Positions 34,312 to 43,266 of a stretch of 64,000 nucleotides of DNA are shown here, piece by piece. Below the pieces are notes generated by a model. The model was not told the origin of the DNA and did not search any database. It saw only the letters and a program-made list of their open reading frames with translations. Numbering within the stretch: the first letter of the stretch is position 1; every line of letters starts with the position of its first letter. Source of the stretch: Thermoleophilia bacterium SCSIO 60948 (GTDB lineage: Bacteria > Actinomycetota > Thermoleophilia > Solirubrobacterales > 70-9); contig CP053031.1 of the NCBI GenBank assembly GCA_021496505.1, positions 2,286,001 through 2,350,000 of the forward strand, read 5' to 3'. The position numbers and the translations under genes were made by a program.

Positions 34312-35631
34312 TCAGCGAGCGTCGCCGAGTGCCTCGATCATCGCCAGGTTGAACGCCGCCATCTCGGCGAGGTCGTCGATCTCGATCGCCTCGTCGGCGC
34401 CGTGCATCGAGCGCGCGTAGTCCGTCTGATCCGTGGCGAACACCGGCGCAAAGCCATATGCGGCGGTGCCCCACGCGTCGCGGACCCAGTGCGAGTCGGT
34501 GAACCCCGAGCTGACGAGCGGGACCAGCGCGGCGCCGGGGAGACGCTCTGCGAGCCAGTCCTCGATCGCGCGGTAGAGCGGGGTGTCGAGCGAGGATTCG
34601 GTGCCGCCCTCGAGCGGCTCGAGGAACTCGACCTGCCAGCGGAAGCCGACGCCCTCGAGCGCCGCGGCGACGTGACCGAGCACGGTGTCCTCGTCGTGGT
34701 GGGGCAGCGCGCGAACGTCGCAGACCACGTCGGCGTATGGCGGGATCACGTTCGATGGCTCGTGGGTCGCGAGCCCGGTCGGGGTGACGGTCATCCGCGC
34801 GGTCGAGGGCAGCGCGGAGTCGAGGCTCGGGTGGAGGGGTCGCGCCGCCTCGATCGCCGCCTCGAGGCCATCGGCCCCGGGGCTCAGGATCGCGAGGGCA
34901 CGCTCGAGCGCCGGCGTCGGCTCGGCGGGGGCTCGCGCGTCGAGCAGGCGCTGCGTGGCCTCGGCGGCGTGGCGCAGCGGGTTGTCGGAGTCGTCGGGCA
35001 CGGAGGCGTGGCTCGAGCGGCCGTGGACGCGCACGCGCAGTGAGGAGACGCGCTTCTCGCCGACCGAGATCGGGACGACGCGGCGCCCGTCGGTGAGCTC
35101 ATACAGCGAGCCGCCGCCCTCGTTGATCGCGAGGTCGGCGCGAAGGTCGGGGCGCCCGCGGACGAGCCACGACATGCCGACCTCGGCCGTGTTTCGCTCC
35201 TCGTCGGCCTCGGCGATCAGCACGACGTCACCGGCCGGGGGCACTCCTCTGCGCGCGCACGCCGCCAGCGCGACGGCGCGGGCGGCCAGCTCGCCCTTCA
35301 TGTCGCAGGCCCCGCGGCCGACGAGCCTCCCGTCGCGAACGACCCCTTCGAAGGGGTCCACGGTCCAGTTCTCGGGCGGAGCGGGGACGACGTCGGTGTG
35401 GGCCATCAGGAGCAGCGACGGCGCCTCGTCGCGCCCCCGCACCCGCGCGACGAGGTTGAGACGCTCGGGGTCGGGGCCGCAGAGCTCCGGCTCGATCCCG
35501 TTCGCCCGCAGGTAGGAGGCGAGCAGCTCGGCGGCGCGCGTCTCGCCACCCGGTGGGTTCGAGGTGTCGACGGCGATCAGCCGCCGCGCGAGCTCGACCA
35601 CCTCGTCTCGCAGATCATCCGCGACGCTCAA
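34312..35631 (-). CDS. M20 family metallopeptidase (ArgE/DapE/ACY1-type)
   Basis: 439 residues, a di-zinc amidohydrolase. Metal ligands are His in LLLMAHTDVVPAP, Asp in VGRGACDMKGELAA, the catalytic pair in IAEADEERNT, and the late His in ARSMHGADEAIE. The dimerisation domain is inserted at about 195-310. It would remove a C-terminal or N-acylated residue from small peptides or acylamino acids. It is the last gene of the twelve-gene unit and overlaps the P1 peptidase gene by 4 nt, which fits final breakdown of imported peptides. Confidence 0.92.
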   Translation of the reverse strand: MSVADDLRDEVVELARRLIAVDTSNPPGGETRAAELLASYLRANGIEPELCGPDPERLNLVARVRGRDEAPSLLLMAHTDVVPAPPENWTVDPFEGVVRDGRLVGRGACDMKGELAARAVALAACARRGVPPAGDVVLIAEADEERNTAEVGMSWLVRGRPDLRADLAINEGGGSLYELTDGRRVVPISVGEKRVSSLRVRVHGRSSHASVPDDSDNPLRHAAEATQRLLDARAPAEPTPALERALAILSPGADGLEAAIEAARPLHPSLDSALPSTARMTVTPTGLATHEPSNVIPPYADVVCDVRALPHHDEDTVLGHVAAALEGVGFRWQVEFLEPLEGGTESSLDTPLYRAIEDWLAERLPGAALVPLVSSGFTDSHWVRDAWGTAAYGFAPVFATDQTDYARSMHGADEAIEIDDLAEMAAFNLAMIEALGDAR

Positions 35632-36593
35632 GAGCGTTCACCTCCGCCGCGCGCGGGCGCGAGTTCGCGGACGAGGCCGGTCGGGAACGGCTCCTGCATC
35701 GAGCCGTCGATCCGCTCGGCGGGCCGCGCGGCGACGAGGCAGTTGAGGACCGCCTCGTGCGCCGACTCATACGCCGCCGCGAACAGCGCCTCGAGCGAGT
35801 CGAGGCCGAGCGGGGATCCGGCCTCCGCGGTCGTGAAGGCCAGCCCGATCTCGCCCGAGCCCTCGGACCCGTAGGAGCCGACACGGGCGAGCCCGAGCAG
35901 CGGCCGCAGCGCCAGGCGCCGGAGCGCGAGCGGGTCGAGCGGCGCGTCGGTCGCGCAGACGGCGATGCAGGACCCGTGGAGATCGAGCTTCGGCGCCGGC
36001 GGCAGGTTCGCGCCGAGCAGGTCGAGGTACTCACGCTCGCCGAAGTTGCAGAGCGCCAGGACGCCGACGGTGTGCTCCCCGGCGCGCCGCGAAGCCGTGC
36101 CGATCCCGCCCGGGTAGCCGAAGCAGACCATTCCCGTCCCCGCCCCTACGTTGCCCTCGGCGACCGCGGCTCCGAGCGCGGCGGTGGCCGCATCGACGTC
36201 GGCGGGGACGATCCGTCGCGAGTCGGCGAGGTCACCGTCGTCGCACTCGCCGACGACGGGGATCACGCTGTCCTGCGGGCCCCTCCCGGAGAGCTCGATC
36301 GCCGCCTGGGTGACCGTCCCGAGGGCATGCGTCCCGCAGAGGTAGACCGGCGTCTCGATCCGTCCGCGCTCAGCGATGTCGAGGCCGGCGACGAGCTCGC
36401 CGACGCCGTTGACGACGTCCATGCCCGCCGCGGCGGGGAGCCGCGGCGGCGCGACGACCGTGACCCCCGAGCGCTCTCCGGCCGAGGACTGCGAATGGCC
36501 GACCCGCACACCGGCGACGTCGGTGATCGCGTTGCGCTCGCCCGTCGGGAGTACGCCGATCGGACCGGCGAGCGCGCGCCAGCGCTCAGCCAC
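35628..36593 (-). CDS. P1 family aminopeptidase (DmpA/BapA type)
   Basis: 321 residues, an Ntn-like self-processing aminopeptidase. The start NAITDVAGVRVGHSQ is typical, with MDVVNGVGELVAGLDI, YLCGTHALGTVTQAAIEL, and VGAGTGMVCFGYPGGIGTAS. The autocleavage site is seen in GSYGSEGSGEIGLAF, where the Ser after Gly becomes the nucleophile. Family members release N-terminal D-amino acids (DmpA) or beta-amino acids (BapA). In an operon with beta-amino-acid breakdown enzymes, beta-aminopeptidase activity is an attractive guess. It overlaps its neighbours by 8 and 4 nt. Confidence 0.9.
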   Translation of the reverse strand: MAERWRALAGPIGVLPTGERNAITDVAGVRVGHSQSSAGERSGVTVVAPPRLPAAAGMDVVNGVGELVAGLDIAERGRIETPVYLCGTHALGTVTQAAIELSGRGPQDSVIPVVGECDDGDLADSRRIVPADVDAATAALGAAVAEGNVGAGTGMVCFGYPGGIGTASRRAGEHTVGVLALCNFGEREYLDLLGANLPPAPKLDLHGSCIAVCATDAPLDPLALRRLALRPLLGLARVGSYGSEGSGEIGLAFTTAEAGSPLGLDSLEALFAAAYESAHEAVLNCLVAARPAERIDGSMQEPFPTGLVRELAPARGGGERS

Positions 36594-37605
36594 CGGGTTC
36601 GGTCCTCCCGGAGCCGGGCGCGTGCTCGGGGTCGTGGAGCAGGCAGGCGGCGAGCTGGTCGCGCGGCCCGGAGGGCACGAGCCGCGGGTCGACCCGCTCG
36701 CAGGTCTCGAAGCTCCGCGGGCAGCGCGGGTTGAAGCGGCAGCCCGATGGGATCCGCGTCGGGTCGGGAAGCTCGCCGGCGAGCAGATCGCGCTCGCCGC
36801 CGCCGCCGGGCACCGGGACCGGGATCGCGTCGACGAGCGCCTGGGTGTAGGGATGGGTCGGGCGCTCGATGACCGCCGCCGCGTCGCCCTGCTCGACGAC
36901 GCGGCCGAGGTACATGACGACGATCCGATCGCAGAACGACCAGGCGAGGCTGAGGTCGTGGGTGATGAACAGCAGTCCGAGCCCGCGACGGCGGCGCAGC
37001 TCGAGCAGGACGGCGAGGATCTGCGAGCGGACCGAGACGTCGAGCATCGAGACCGGCTCGTCGCAGATCAGACCGTCGGGCTCGAGCACGAGCGCGGCTG
37101 CGATCGCGACTCGCTGGCGCTGACCGCCTGAGAGCTCGTGCGGGAAGCTCTCGCCGAAGCGCTCCGGGTCGAGTCCGACGTCGTTCATCGCCCGCCCGAC
37201 GCGCTCTGCGTGCTCGTCCTTCGCGACGTCCTGGACCACGAGGGGCTCGGCGATGATCCGGCGCACGCGCTGGCGCGGATTGAGCGTCTGGTAGGGGTCC
37301 TGGAAGATCATCTGAACGCGGTTTCGCACCCGCGAGAGGTCGCGGCGCCCCGAGACCTCCTCGCCCTCGAGCTCCATCCCTCCCCCACTCACCGGGACGA
37401 GTCCCATCAGCGCCCGCGCGAGCGTCGACTTGCCGCAGCCGGACTCGCCGACGACGCCGAGGATCTCGCCCCGCCGCCAGTCGAGCGAGACGCCGTCGAG
37501 CGCGCGCGCGTCGCCGCCGCGGACGCGGAACGAGACGCCGAGCGAGTCGGTGCGCATGAGCGGCGACTCGGCGCTCCGGGCCGAGCTCTGGGTCGCGCCG
37601 CTCAT
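36586..37605 (-). CDS. Oligopeptide ABC transporter ATP-binding protein (DppF/OppF-like)
   Basis: 339 residues from the ATG at 37605. Walker A is GESGCGKST, the signature [15 protein letters not shown], and the Walker B region LICDEPVSMLDVSVRSQ. The C-terminal oligopeptide-family extension has four cysteines, SGCRFNPRCPRSFETC and LAACLLHDPE, which in this family can bind an iron-sulfur cluster. It pairs with the DppD-like ATPase encoded just upstream. It overlaps that gene by 4 nt and the P1 peptidase gene by 8 nt. Confidence 0.93.
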   Translation of the reverse strand: MSGATQSSARSAESPLMRTDSLGVSFRVRGGDARALDGVSLDWRRGEILGVVGESGCGKSTLARALMGLVPVSGGGMELEGEEVSGRRDLSRVRNRVQMIFQDPYQTLNPRQRVRRIIAEPLVVQDVAKDEHAERVGRAMNDVGLDPERFGESFPHELSGGQRQRVAIAAALVLEPDGLICDEPVSMLDVSVRSQILAVLLELRRRRGLGLLFITHDLSLAWSFCDRIVVMYLGRVVEQGDAAAVIERPTHPYTQALVDAIPVPVPGGGGERDLLAGELPDPTRIPSGCRFNPRCPRSFETCERVDPRLVPSGPRDQLAACLLHDPEHAPGSGRTEPGG

Positions 37606-38624
37606 CCGGCGGCTCCTCCGGCGAGGCCGGCGCTCTCGACCTCGGGCCAGCTCGTCCACGGGGCGAAGTGGCAGGCGGACGCGTGCGCCGGCGCGACCTC
37701 GCGGAGCGCGGGGTCCTCGTCGCGGCAGCGCGCCTCGGCATATGGGCAGCGGGGCGCGAAGCGACAACCGCGCGGCATCTCGCCCGGGCCCGGCGGCCCG
37801 CCCGGGATCGGCGTCGCGAGCGTGCGATCGCCCTGGCCGATCGCCGGGATCGAGGCGAGCAGGCGCTTCGTGTACGGATGCTGCGGCGCCGCGAAGACCG
37901 ATGCGACGCTGCCGGTCTCGACGATCCGCCCGGCGTACATCACGGCGATCCGGTCACAGGTCTCGGCGAGCACCCCGAGGTCGTGGCTGATCAGGATCAG
38001 CGCCAGGCCGAGTCGCTCACGCAGACGCTCGAGGAGCTGGAGGACCTGAGCCTGCATGACGACGTCGAGCGCGGTCGTCGGCTCGTCTGCGATCACCAGC
38101 GACGGCCGGCAGGCGAGCGCGAGCGCGATCATCACGCGCTGGCGCTGGCCGCCAGAGAGCTGGTGCGGGTAGCGGCGCCCGACGCCTGCGCCGAGACCGA
38201 CGGTCTCGAGCAGCTCGGCGATCCGCGTGTCGAGGTCGGAGGAGGACGCCACGCGCTCGTGGAGCCGGATCGCCTCGGCGATCTGGGCCGAGACGCGACG
38301 CACCGGATCGAGCGCGTTCATCGCACCCTGGAAGACGAGCGAGATGTGGCGCCAGCGCACGAGCTGCATCCCGGTCTCGGTGCGCCGGCCGATGTTGATC
38401 GGCTCGGCGGCGTCCGGCACCCGCAGGGTGATCGTGCCGGTCTGGGAGAGCGCGCTCGGAAGCAGCCGCATCAGCGACAACGCCGTCGTCGTCTTGCCGC
38501 AGCCGGACTCGCCGGCGAGCCCGAGCGCCTCGCCGGGCGCGAGCGTGAAGTCGACCCCGTCGACGATCGGTCCCGAGCGCGAGCGGACCTCGAGGCCCGA
38601 GACCTCGAGCAGCGGCGCGGCCAT
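37602..38624 (-). CDS. Oligopeptide ABC transporter ATP-binding protein (DppD/OppD-like)
   Basis: 340 residues from the ATG at 38624. Walker A is GESGCGKTT, the signature [15 protein letters not shown], and Walker [17 protein letters not shown]. The C-terminal extension shows [14 protein letters not shown] and the Cys cluster [16 protein letters not shown]. It powers peptide uptake together with its DppF-like partner. The start shares one nucleotide with the stop of the upstream permease gene. Confidence 0.93.
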   Translation of the reverse strand: MAAPLLEVSGLEVRSRSGPIVDGVDFTLAPGEALGLAGESGCGKTTTALSLMRLLPSALSQTGTITLRVPDAAEPINIGRRTETGMQLVRWRHISLVFQGAMNALDPVRRVSAQIAEAIRLHERVASSSDLDTRIAELLETVGLGAGVGRRYPHQLSGGQRQRVMIALALACRPSLVIADEPTTALDVVMQAQVLQLLERLRERLGLALILISHDLGVLAETCDRIAVMYAGRIVETGSVASVFAAPQHPYTKRLLASIPAIGQGDRTLATPIPGGPPGPGEMPRGCRFAPRCPYAEARCRDEDPALREVAPAHASACHFAPWTSWPEVESAGLAGGAAG

Positions 38625-39520
38625 CAGTTCTCCCCTCTCAGGCGCGGGTTGATGTGCTCCTCGAACAGGTAGCCGAGGACCGAGACCGCGAAGACGAGCA
38701 GCGCGATGCACAGGCCCGGCGGTACGACGTACCACCAGGCGCCCGCGCTCGGCGCGCTTGCGTCGAATGCCGCCTCGAGCATCGAGCCCCACGAGATGTT
38801 GTTCGGATCGCCGAGCCCGAGGAAGGCGAGCGAGGACTCCGAGAGGATCGCGACGGCGATGATCAGGACCGTGTTGGCGAAGATCAGCGGCAGCGTGTTC
38901 GGCAGCACGTGGGTGCGGATGACGTAGCCGTTGCCGGCCCCCATCGCCTTCGCTCGCTCGACGAACCCGCGCTCGCGCAGCGTGAGTACCTGGGCGCGGA
39001 CGATCCGCCCGGTTCCGGCCCACGAGGTCAGCCCGATGACCGCGATCAGGACCGGCAGCGACGGGCTCAGCAGGCTCGCGAGGACGATCATCAGCGGCAG
39101 CGTCGGGATGACGAGGAACCAGTTCTCGAGCGCGTCGAGGACGCGGTCGGTCCAGCCGCCGTAGTAGCCGCCGACCAGACCGATCGTCGCCCCGAGGACG
39201 GTCGAGATCAGCGCCGCGGCGAAGCCCACGACGATCGACACGCGGGCCCCGACCAGCAGCTGCGAGAGGACGTCGGATCCGTTCTCGGTCGTCCCGAGCA
39301 GATGCGACCAGCTCGGCGGCTGGAGCACCTCGGTCGTCGAGGCGAACGGGTCGTAGGGCGCGATCAGCGGACCGAAGATCGCGACGAAGACCGCCAGGCC
39401 GACGACCGAGAGCCCGAAGCGCCCGCGCCAGCTGTGCAGCATGGTGCGCCAGAAGCCGCGGTCGGGTGTGACCTCGGCCGCGCCCGAGAGTCCCGCGCCG
39501 GTGGCGGTCGCGCCCGTCAT
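38624..39520 (-). CDS. Oligopeptide ABC transporter permease (DppC/OppC-like)
   Basis: 298 residues from the ATG at 39520. It has the DppC-type N-terminal helix followed by LIAPYDPFASTTEVLQPPS and HLLGTTENGSDVLSQLLVGAR, which is diagnostic. The EAA loop reads VERAKAMGAGNGYVIRTHVLPN. The C-terminus contains WGSMLEAAFDASAPSAGAWW and YLFEEHINPRLRGE. It forms the translocation pore with the DppB-like protein and overlaps that gene by 4 nt. Confidence 0.93.
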   Translation of the reverse strand: MTGATATGAGLSGAAEVTPDRGFWRTMLHSWRGRFGLSVVGLAVFVAIFGPLIAPYDPFASTTEVLQPPSWSHLLGTTENGSDVLSQLLVGARVSIVVGFAAALISTVLGATIGLVGGYYGGWTDRVLDALENWFLVIPTLPLMIVLASLLSPSLPVLIAVIGLTSWAGTGRIVRAQVLTLRERGFVERAKAMGAGNGYVIRTHVLPNTLPLIFANTVLIIAVAILSESSLAFLGLGDPNNISWGSMLEAAFDASAPSAGAWWYVVPPGLCIALLVFAVSVLGYLFEEHINPRLRGEN

Positions 39521-40485
39521 CTGGTCTGCACCCGCGGGTCGAGGACGAAGTAGAGGATGTCGGCGGCGAGGTTGGCGAGGATCACCCCGACCGAGAAGAC
39601 GAGGAACGTGCCCTGGAGCACGGGGAAGTCCTTGTCGGTGATCGCGAGCCAGTTGAGCTCGCCGAGCCCCGGCCACGAGAAGATCGTCTCGATCGTGATC
39701 GCGCCGCCGGCGACGGCGCCGAACTGGATCGCCGACAGCGTCACGAGCGGCAGCAACGCGTTCGGCACCGCGTGGCGGTTGATGACCCGGCCGCGCGACA
39801 TCCCGATCGCGCGTTTTGCGGTGATGAAGTCCTCGGTCATCACGTCGACCATCGACGAGCGCATGATCAGGAAGTACTGGCCGAGCAGCATCAGCGTCAT
39901 CGCCGTGACCGGGAGGACGAGATGGCCCGCGACGTCGACGGCCTCGGCCCAGAAGCTCGGGAACTCGACGCCCGGCGTGACCTGCCCGCCGGCCGGGAAG
40001 AGCGGCGTCGCCACCGCGAACAACAAGATCAGGATGATCCCGATCCAGTACTCGGGCGAGGCGTAGGTGAACAGGCTGAAGCCGAGCAGTCCGTCGTCTG
40101 AGCGGGTACCCCTTCGCTTCGCCGCGGCGACGCCGAGCCAGCTCCCGATCAGCGTCGCGAGCAGCGTGCCGACGCCGACGAGCAACAGCGTCCACGGCAG
40201 CGCCTCGAGGATCGAGTCGAGGACCGGCTCGCGCGTGCGGTAGCTGACGCCGAGATCGCCCGTGACCGTGTCGCCGACGTAGGTCGTGAACTGGGTCAGG
40301 ACGGGGTCGTCGAGGCCGAGGTTCGCGCGCAGCTCGGCGGTCTGCTCCTCCGTCGCGCCGGGGACGCGCGAGAGCTGCTCGGTCGGGTCGCCCATGACCC
40401 GGAAGAGGAAGAAGTTGAAGATCAGGACGAAGACGAGCGTCAGAACCGACGCCCCGACCTTCGTCGCGAGCCAGCGCCCGTTCAC
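39517..40485 (-). CDS. Oligopeptide ABC transporter permease (DppB/OppB-like)
   Basis: 322 residues from a GTG at 40485, seven bases after the binding-protein stop. The DppB hallmark N-terminus is seen: a first helix, FFLFRVMGDPTEQL, then LGLDDPVLTQFTTYVGDTVTGDLGVSYRT. The EAA loop reads ITAKRAIGMSRGRVINRHAVPN. The C-terminus is ADILYFVLDPRVQTR. It is the partner of the DppC-like permease. This is the only junction within the twelve-gene unit with a gap rather than an overlap. Confidence 0.92.
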   Translation of the reverse strand: MNGRWLATKVGASVLTLVFVLIFNFFLFRVMGDPTEQLSRVPGATEEQTAELRANLGLDDPVLTQFTTYVGDTVTGDLGVSYRTREPVLDSILEALPWTLLLVGVGTLLATLIGSWLGVAAAKRRGTRSDDGLLGFSLFTYASPEYWIGIILILLFAVATPLFPAGGQVTPGVEFPSFWAEAVDVAGHLVLPVTAMTLMLLGQYFLIMRSSMVDVMTEDFITAKRAIGMSRGRVINRHAVPNALLPLVTLSAIQFGAVAGGAITIETIFSWPGLGELNWLAITDKDFPVLQGTFLVFSVGVILANLAADILYFVLDPRVQTR

Positions 40486-40492
40486 GCCGCCC

Positions 40493-42310
40493 TCACTCGG
40501 CCAGCTCCAGCGGCTCGCGTCCCCCGCCGCGGCGGCGGAAGACGAGCGCCCCGCCCACGAAGCCGATCGCGAGCCCAACAAGCCCGGAGAGCCCCGGCGC
40601 CGCCGTCGTCCCCTCGGCGGACGAACTCGCCCCGGTCGCGGGCGTCAGATTGAGCAGGCCGGCGGCCGACGTCTGATTGCAGAAGAGGTCACCGTCCTCG
40701 GCCGGGCAGACCGTGCCCGTCTCCTCGATCGAGTCGGTTCTGTACGCCTGCAGGGCCGGGTCCTCGGTCAGCACGAGGTAGGGCAGGTCCTCCTGGGCGA
40801 TGTTGATCATCTCGGCGATGATCTCCCGGCGCTCGTCGGTGTCGAAGGTCTCGAGCTGCTGCTCGTACAGATCGTCGTAGGTGGGGTTCGACCAGAACGA
40901 ATCCGACGACGCGCCGATCTCGTCCGTCGTCAGGATCGAGAGCAGGAAGCTCGGGTCGTAGGCGTCACCGCCCCAGCCCCAGATGAAGGTGTCGAAGTCC
41001 GGCGCGGGGTTGCCGTCGACCGTCGCCGTGGTCAGCTCATAAAGCCGGTCGGTCGAGACGACGTCGACGTTCCACTTCACGCCGACCTCCTCGCCCTGCT
41101 CGGCGATCAGCCGCGCCATCTGGATCGTGTAGGGAGACTCCGAGCGGACCGCGAGGTCGAATTCGAGCCGCTCGCCGTCGCGCTCGCGGACGCCATCCTC
41201 CCCCACCTCCCAGCCGGCCTCGTCGAGGATCTGGTTGGCGACGTCGGGGTCGTAGGCGTAGGTCTCGTCGGGCTCGGTGTAGAACGCCTTGTAGAACGAC
41301 GGCAGGATCCCGTTCGCGACGAACGAGGTGCCGCGACTGGCGATCTCGTTGAGCCTGTCGCGATCGATCGAGAACGCGATCGCGTGGCGCACGTCGCGAT
41401 CCTGGATCGCCGGGTTGACCTCGTTGTCGGGACAGATCTCGGGCGAGCAGAGGTTGAACGCGAGCTGCGTATAGCCGGGGATCGGCGAGCTGATCGTCTC
41501 GATGTTCTCGTCCTCGCCGAGACGCTCGAAGCTGGCCGCCTCGACCTCGGGCAGGATGTCGATCTCGCCGAGCGTCAGCGCCCGCTCGGCCGCGTCCTGG
41601 CTTCCGTACTTGATGTACTGGATCTCGTCGTAAGCGGGCTCGGGGCCGTCGTATTCCGGGTTTCGCTCCATCGTCAGCAGCCGGCCGCGATCGAACTCGG
41701 TCACGACGTATGGCCCGGTTCCGACGAGCGGCAGCTCCGGCTGGTAGTTGCCGGTCAGGTCCTCGGGCGGGACCTTGCCCCAGATGTGCTCGGGCAGGAT
41801 GTAGACGTTGAGGCCGCCGACGATCCGCGCGTCGGGCCGCTTCGTCTTGATCACGACGGTCTTCGGGTCCGGGGTCTCGATCTTCTCGATCGAGCTCGTG
41901 TAGCCGGCGAACAGCGCGCCATCGGTCCCGAGGGACTCGAGCGAGAACTTGACGTCCTTCGAGGTCACCGGCTCGCCGTCGGACCAGTTGAGATCCGGGT
42001 CGATCTCGAAGCTGACCGTCTTGCGGTCCTCGGAGACCTGCCAGTCCGAGGCGATGCCCGGCGCGAGCGAGAGGTCCTCGGGATCGAGCCCGACGAGGAA
42101 CGACCAGTTGATCGCCCAGACGTTGTAGTTCTCCTCGTCCTGCCCGACGTAGGGGTTCATCGTCCGTGGCTCCTCGGCCCAACCGAGTCGCAGCACCTCG
42201 TCCGAACTCGAACCCCCGCCGTCGTCCTGGGCTTGGGCGGGAATCGCGACGAGCGCGCCGGCCAGCACCGCGAGCAGGAGCGCGAGGACCGCGAGCCGGA
42301 CCCGGTTCAT
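40493..42310 (-). CDS. Peptide ABC transporter substrate-binding protein with C-terminal membrane anchor
   Basis: 605 residues, a family 5 extracellular solute-binding protein. A signal peptide (about 1-28, ending IPAQAQ) lacks a lipobox Cys. The mature start is LRLGWAEEPRTMNPYVGQDE, then LNWSDGEPVTSKDVKFSLES and VRHAIAFSIDRDRLNEIASRG. Instead of a lipid anchor, the C-terminus has a glycine-rich membrane helix (GLSGLVGLAIGFVGGALVF) followed by RRRGGG, so the protein is probably held by a C-terminal transmembrane segment. Specificity is expected for short peptides. Confidence 0.92.
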   Translation of the reverse strand: MNRVRLAVLALLLAVLAGALVAIPAQAQDDGGGSSSDEVLRLGWAEEPRTMNPYVGQDEENYNVWAINWSFLVGLDPEDLSLAPGIASDWQVSEDRKTVSFEIDPDLNWSDGEPVTSKDVKFSLESLGTDGALFAGYTSSIEKIETPDPKTVVIKTKRPDARIVGGLNVYILPEHIWGKVPPEDLTGNYQPELPLVGTGPYVVTEFDRGRLLTMERNPEYDGPEPAYDEIQYIKYGSQDAAERALTLGEIDILPEVEAASFERLGEDENIETISSPIPGYTQLAFNLCSPEICPDNEVNPAIQDRDVRHAIAFSIDRDRLNEIASRGTSFVANGILPSFYKAFYTEPDETYAYDPDVANQILDEAGWEVGEDGVRERDGERLEFDLAVRSESPYTIQMARLIAEQGEEVGVKWNVDVVSTDRLYELTTATVDGNPAPDFDTFIWGWGGDAYDPSFLLSILTTDEIGASSDSFWSNPTYDDLYEQQLETFDTDERREIIAEMINIAQEDLPYLVLTEDPALQAYRTDSIEETGTVCPAEDGDLFCNQTSAAGLLNLTPATGASSSAEGTTAAPGLSGLVGLAIGFVGGALVFRRRGGGREPLELAE

Positions 42311-43266
42311 GCCGCCACTCCTGGCTCGAGGATCTCGAGCGTTCGCGCGCCGCCGTCGAGCCGCGCGCGGGTGCCGAGCGGCATCGTCGCCATGTGCTTG
42401 CCGTGGCCGACCGGAACGTTGGCGATCACCGGGACGCCGAGCGGCGCGAGCAGCTCGTCGAGCATCTCCTCGATCGACAGCGTCGACTCCGCGCCCTCGG
42501 GGACCGTCTGGCTCTGGAGGTTGACGTCGGTTCCGAAGACGACCCCGGCGACGCCGTCGAACTTGCCGGCGCGCAGCAGGTGGTTGATCAGCGTGTCGAC
42601 GAGATAGACGTCGGTGTTGAGGTCCTCGAGCAGCAGGATCCTGCCCTCCGTCTCGACCTCGAACGGCGTCCCGATCGACGCCGCGAGCAGCGTCAGGCAG
42701 CCCCCCGCGAGCTCGCCCTCCGCGACGCCGTCACCGACCCGCAGGACGTACGGGTCCTCCGGATCCTCGAAGACCGGGCCGAGCGGCTCGGGCCGGAAGG
42801 CGCGGTGGAACCAGTCCTCGGTCTCCTTCGTCAACTCGTCCTTGGCGCGCGTGAAGCGGACGAAGTTGGGGCCGTAGAAGCTCCCCCAGCCGGCGTGCGC
42901 GGCGAGCATCAGATGCAGCGCGGTGATGTCGGAGAAGCCGCAGACGATCCGCGGGTCGCCGACGCGGTCCCAGTCGATCAGGGGATGAAGCCGCGCCGCG
43001 CCGTAGCCACCGCACAGGGTGTGGACCATGTCGATGCCGGGCTCCGAGAGCGCCCACTGCAGGTCGGCGGCGCGCTCGGCGTCGGTGCCGGCGAGGTAGC
43101 CGTGGACCTTGTGCAGGTTGGGGCCGGTGAGGACCTCGTGGCCGCGGGACTCGAAGTACGCGCGCGCCTGCTCGAATTGCGAGCGCGTCTGCATCGGGCT
43201 CGACGGCGCGCAGACGGCGATCCGCGCCCGCTCCGGCAGCGCCGGCGGCTTCGTGAGTGGGCTCAT
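42307..43266 (-). CDS. S66 family LD-carboxypeptidase (LdcA/MccF-like)
   Basis: 319 residues from the ATG at 43266. The serine peptidase triad of S66 is visible: Ser in VCGFSDITALHLML, Glu in LLLEDLNTDVYLVD, and His in VPVGHGKHMATMPLG. The GGYGAARLHPLIDW segment is also family-typical. Relatives cut the L-Lys/meso-DAP-D-Ala bond of murein tetrapeptides (LdcA) or inactivate peptide-nucleotides (MccF). No signal peptide, so it acts in the cytosol on imported peptides. It overlaps both neighbours by 4 nt. Confidence 0.92.
   Translation of the reverse strand: MSPLTKPPALPERARIAVCAPSSPMQTRSQFEQARAYFESRGHEVLTGPNLHKVHGYLAGTDAERAADLQWALSEPGIDMVHTLCGGYGAARLHPLIDWDRVGDPRIVCGFSDITALHLMLAAHAGWGSFYGPNFVRFTRAKDELTKETEDWFHRAFRPEPLGPVFEDPEDPYVLRVGDGVAEGELAGGCLTLLAASIGTPFEVETEGRILLLEDLNTDVYLVDTLINHLLRAGKFDGVAGVVFGTDVNLQSQTVPEGAESTLSIEEMLDELLAPLGVPVIANVPVGHGKHMATMPLGTRARLDGGARTLEILEPGVAA

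Noticed and set aside
40286-42607. Plus-strand open frame of 773 codons
   Set aside because: Antisense to the peptide-binding protein gene and its neighbours; composition is Arg/Asp/Val-rich and it has no family motif.
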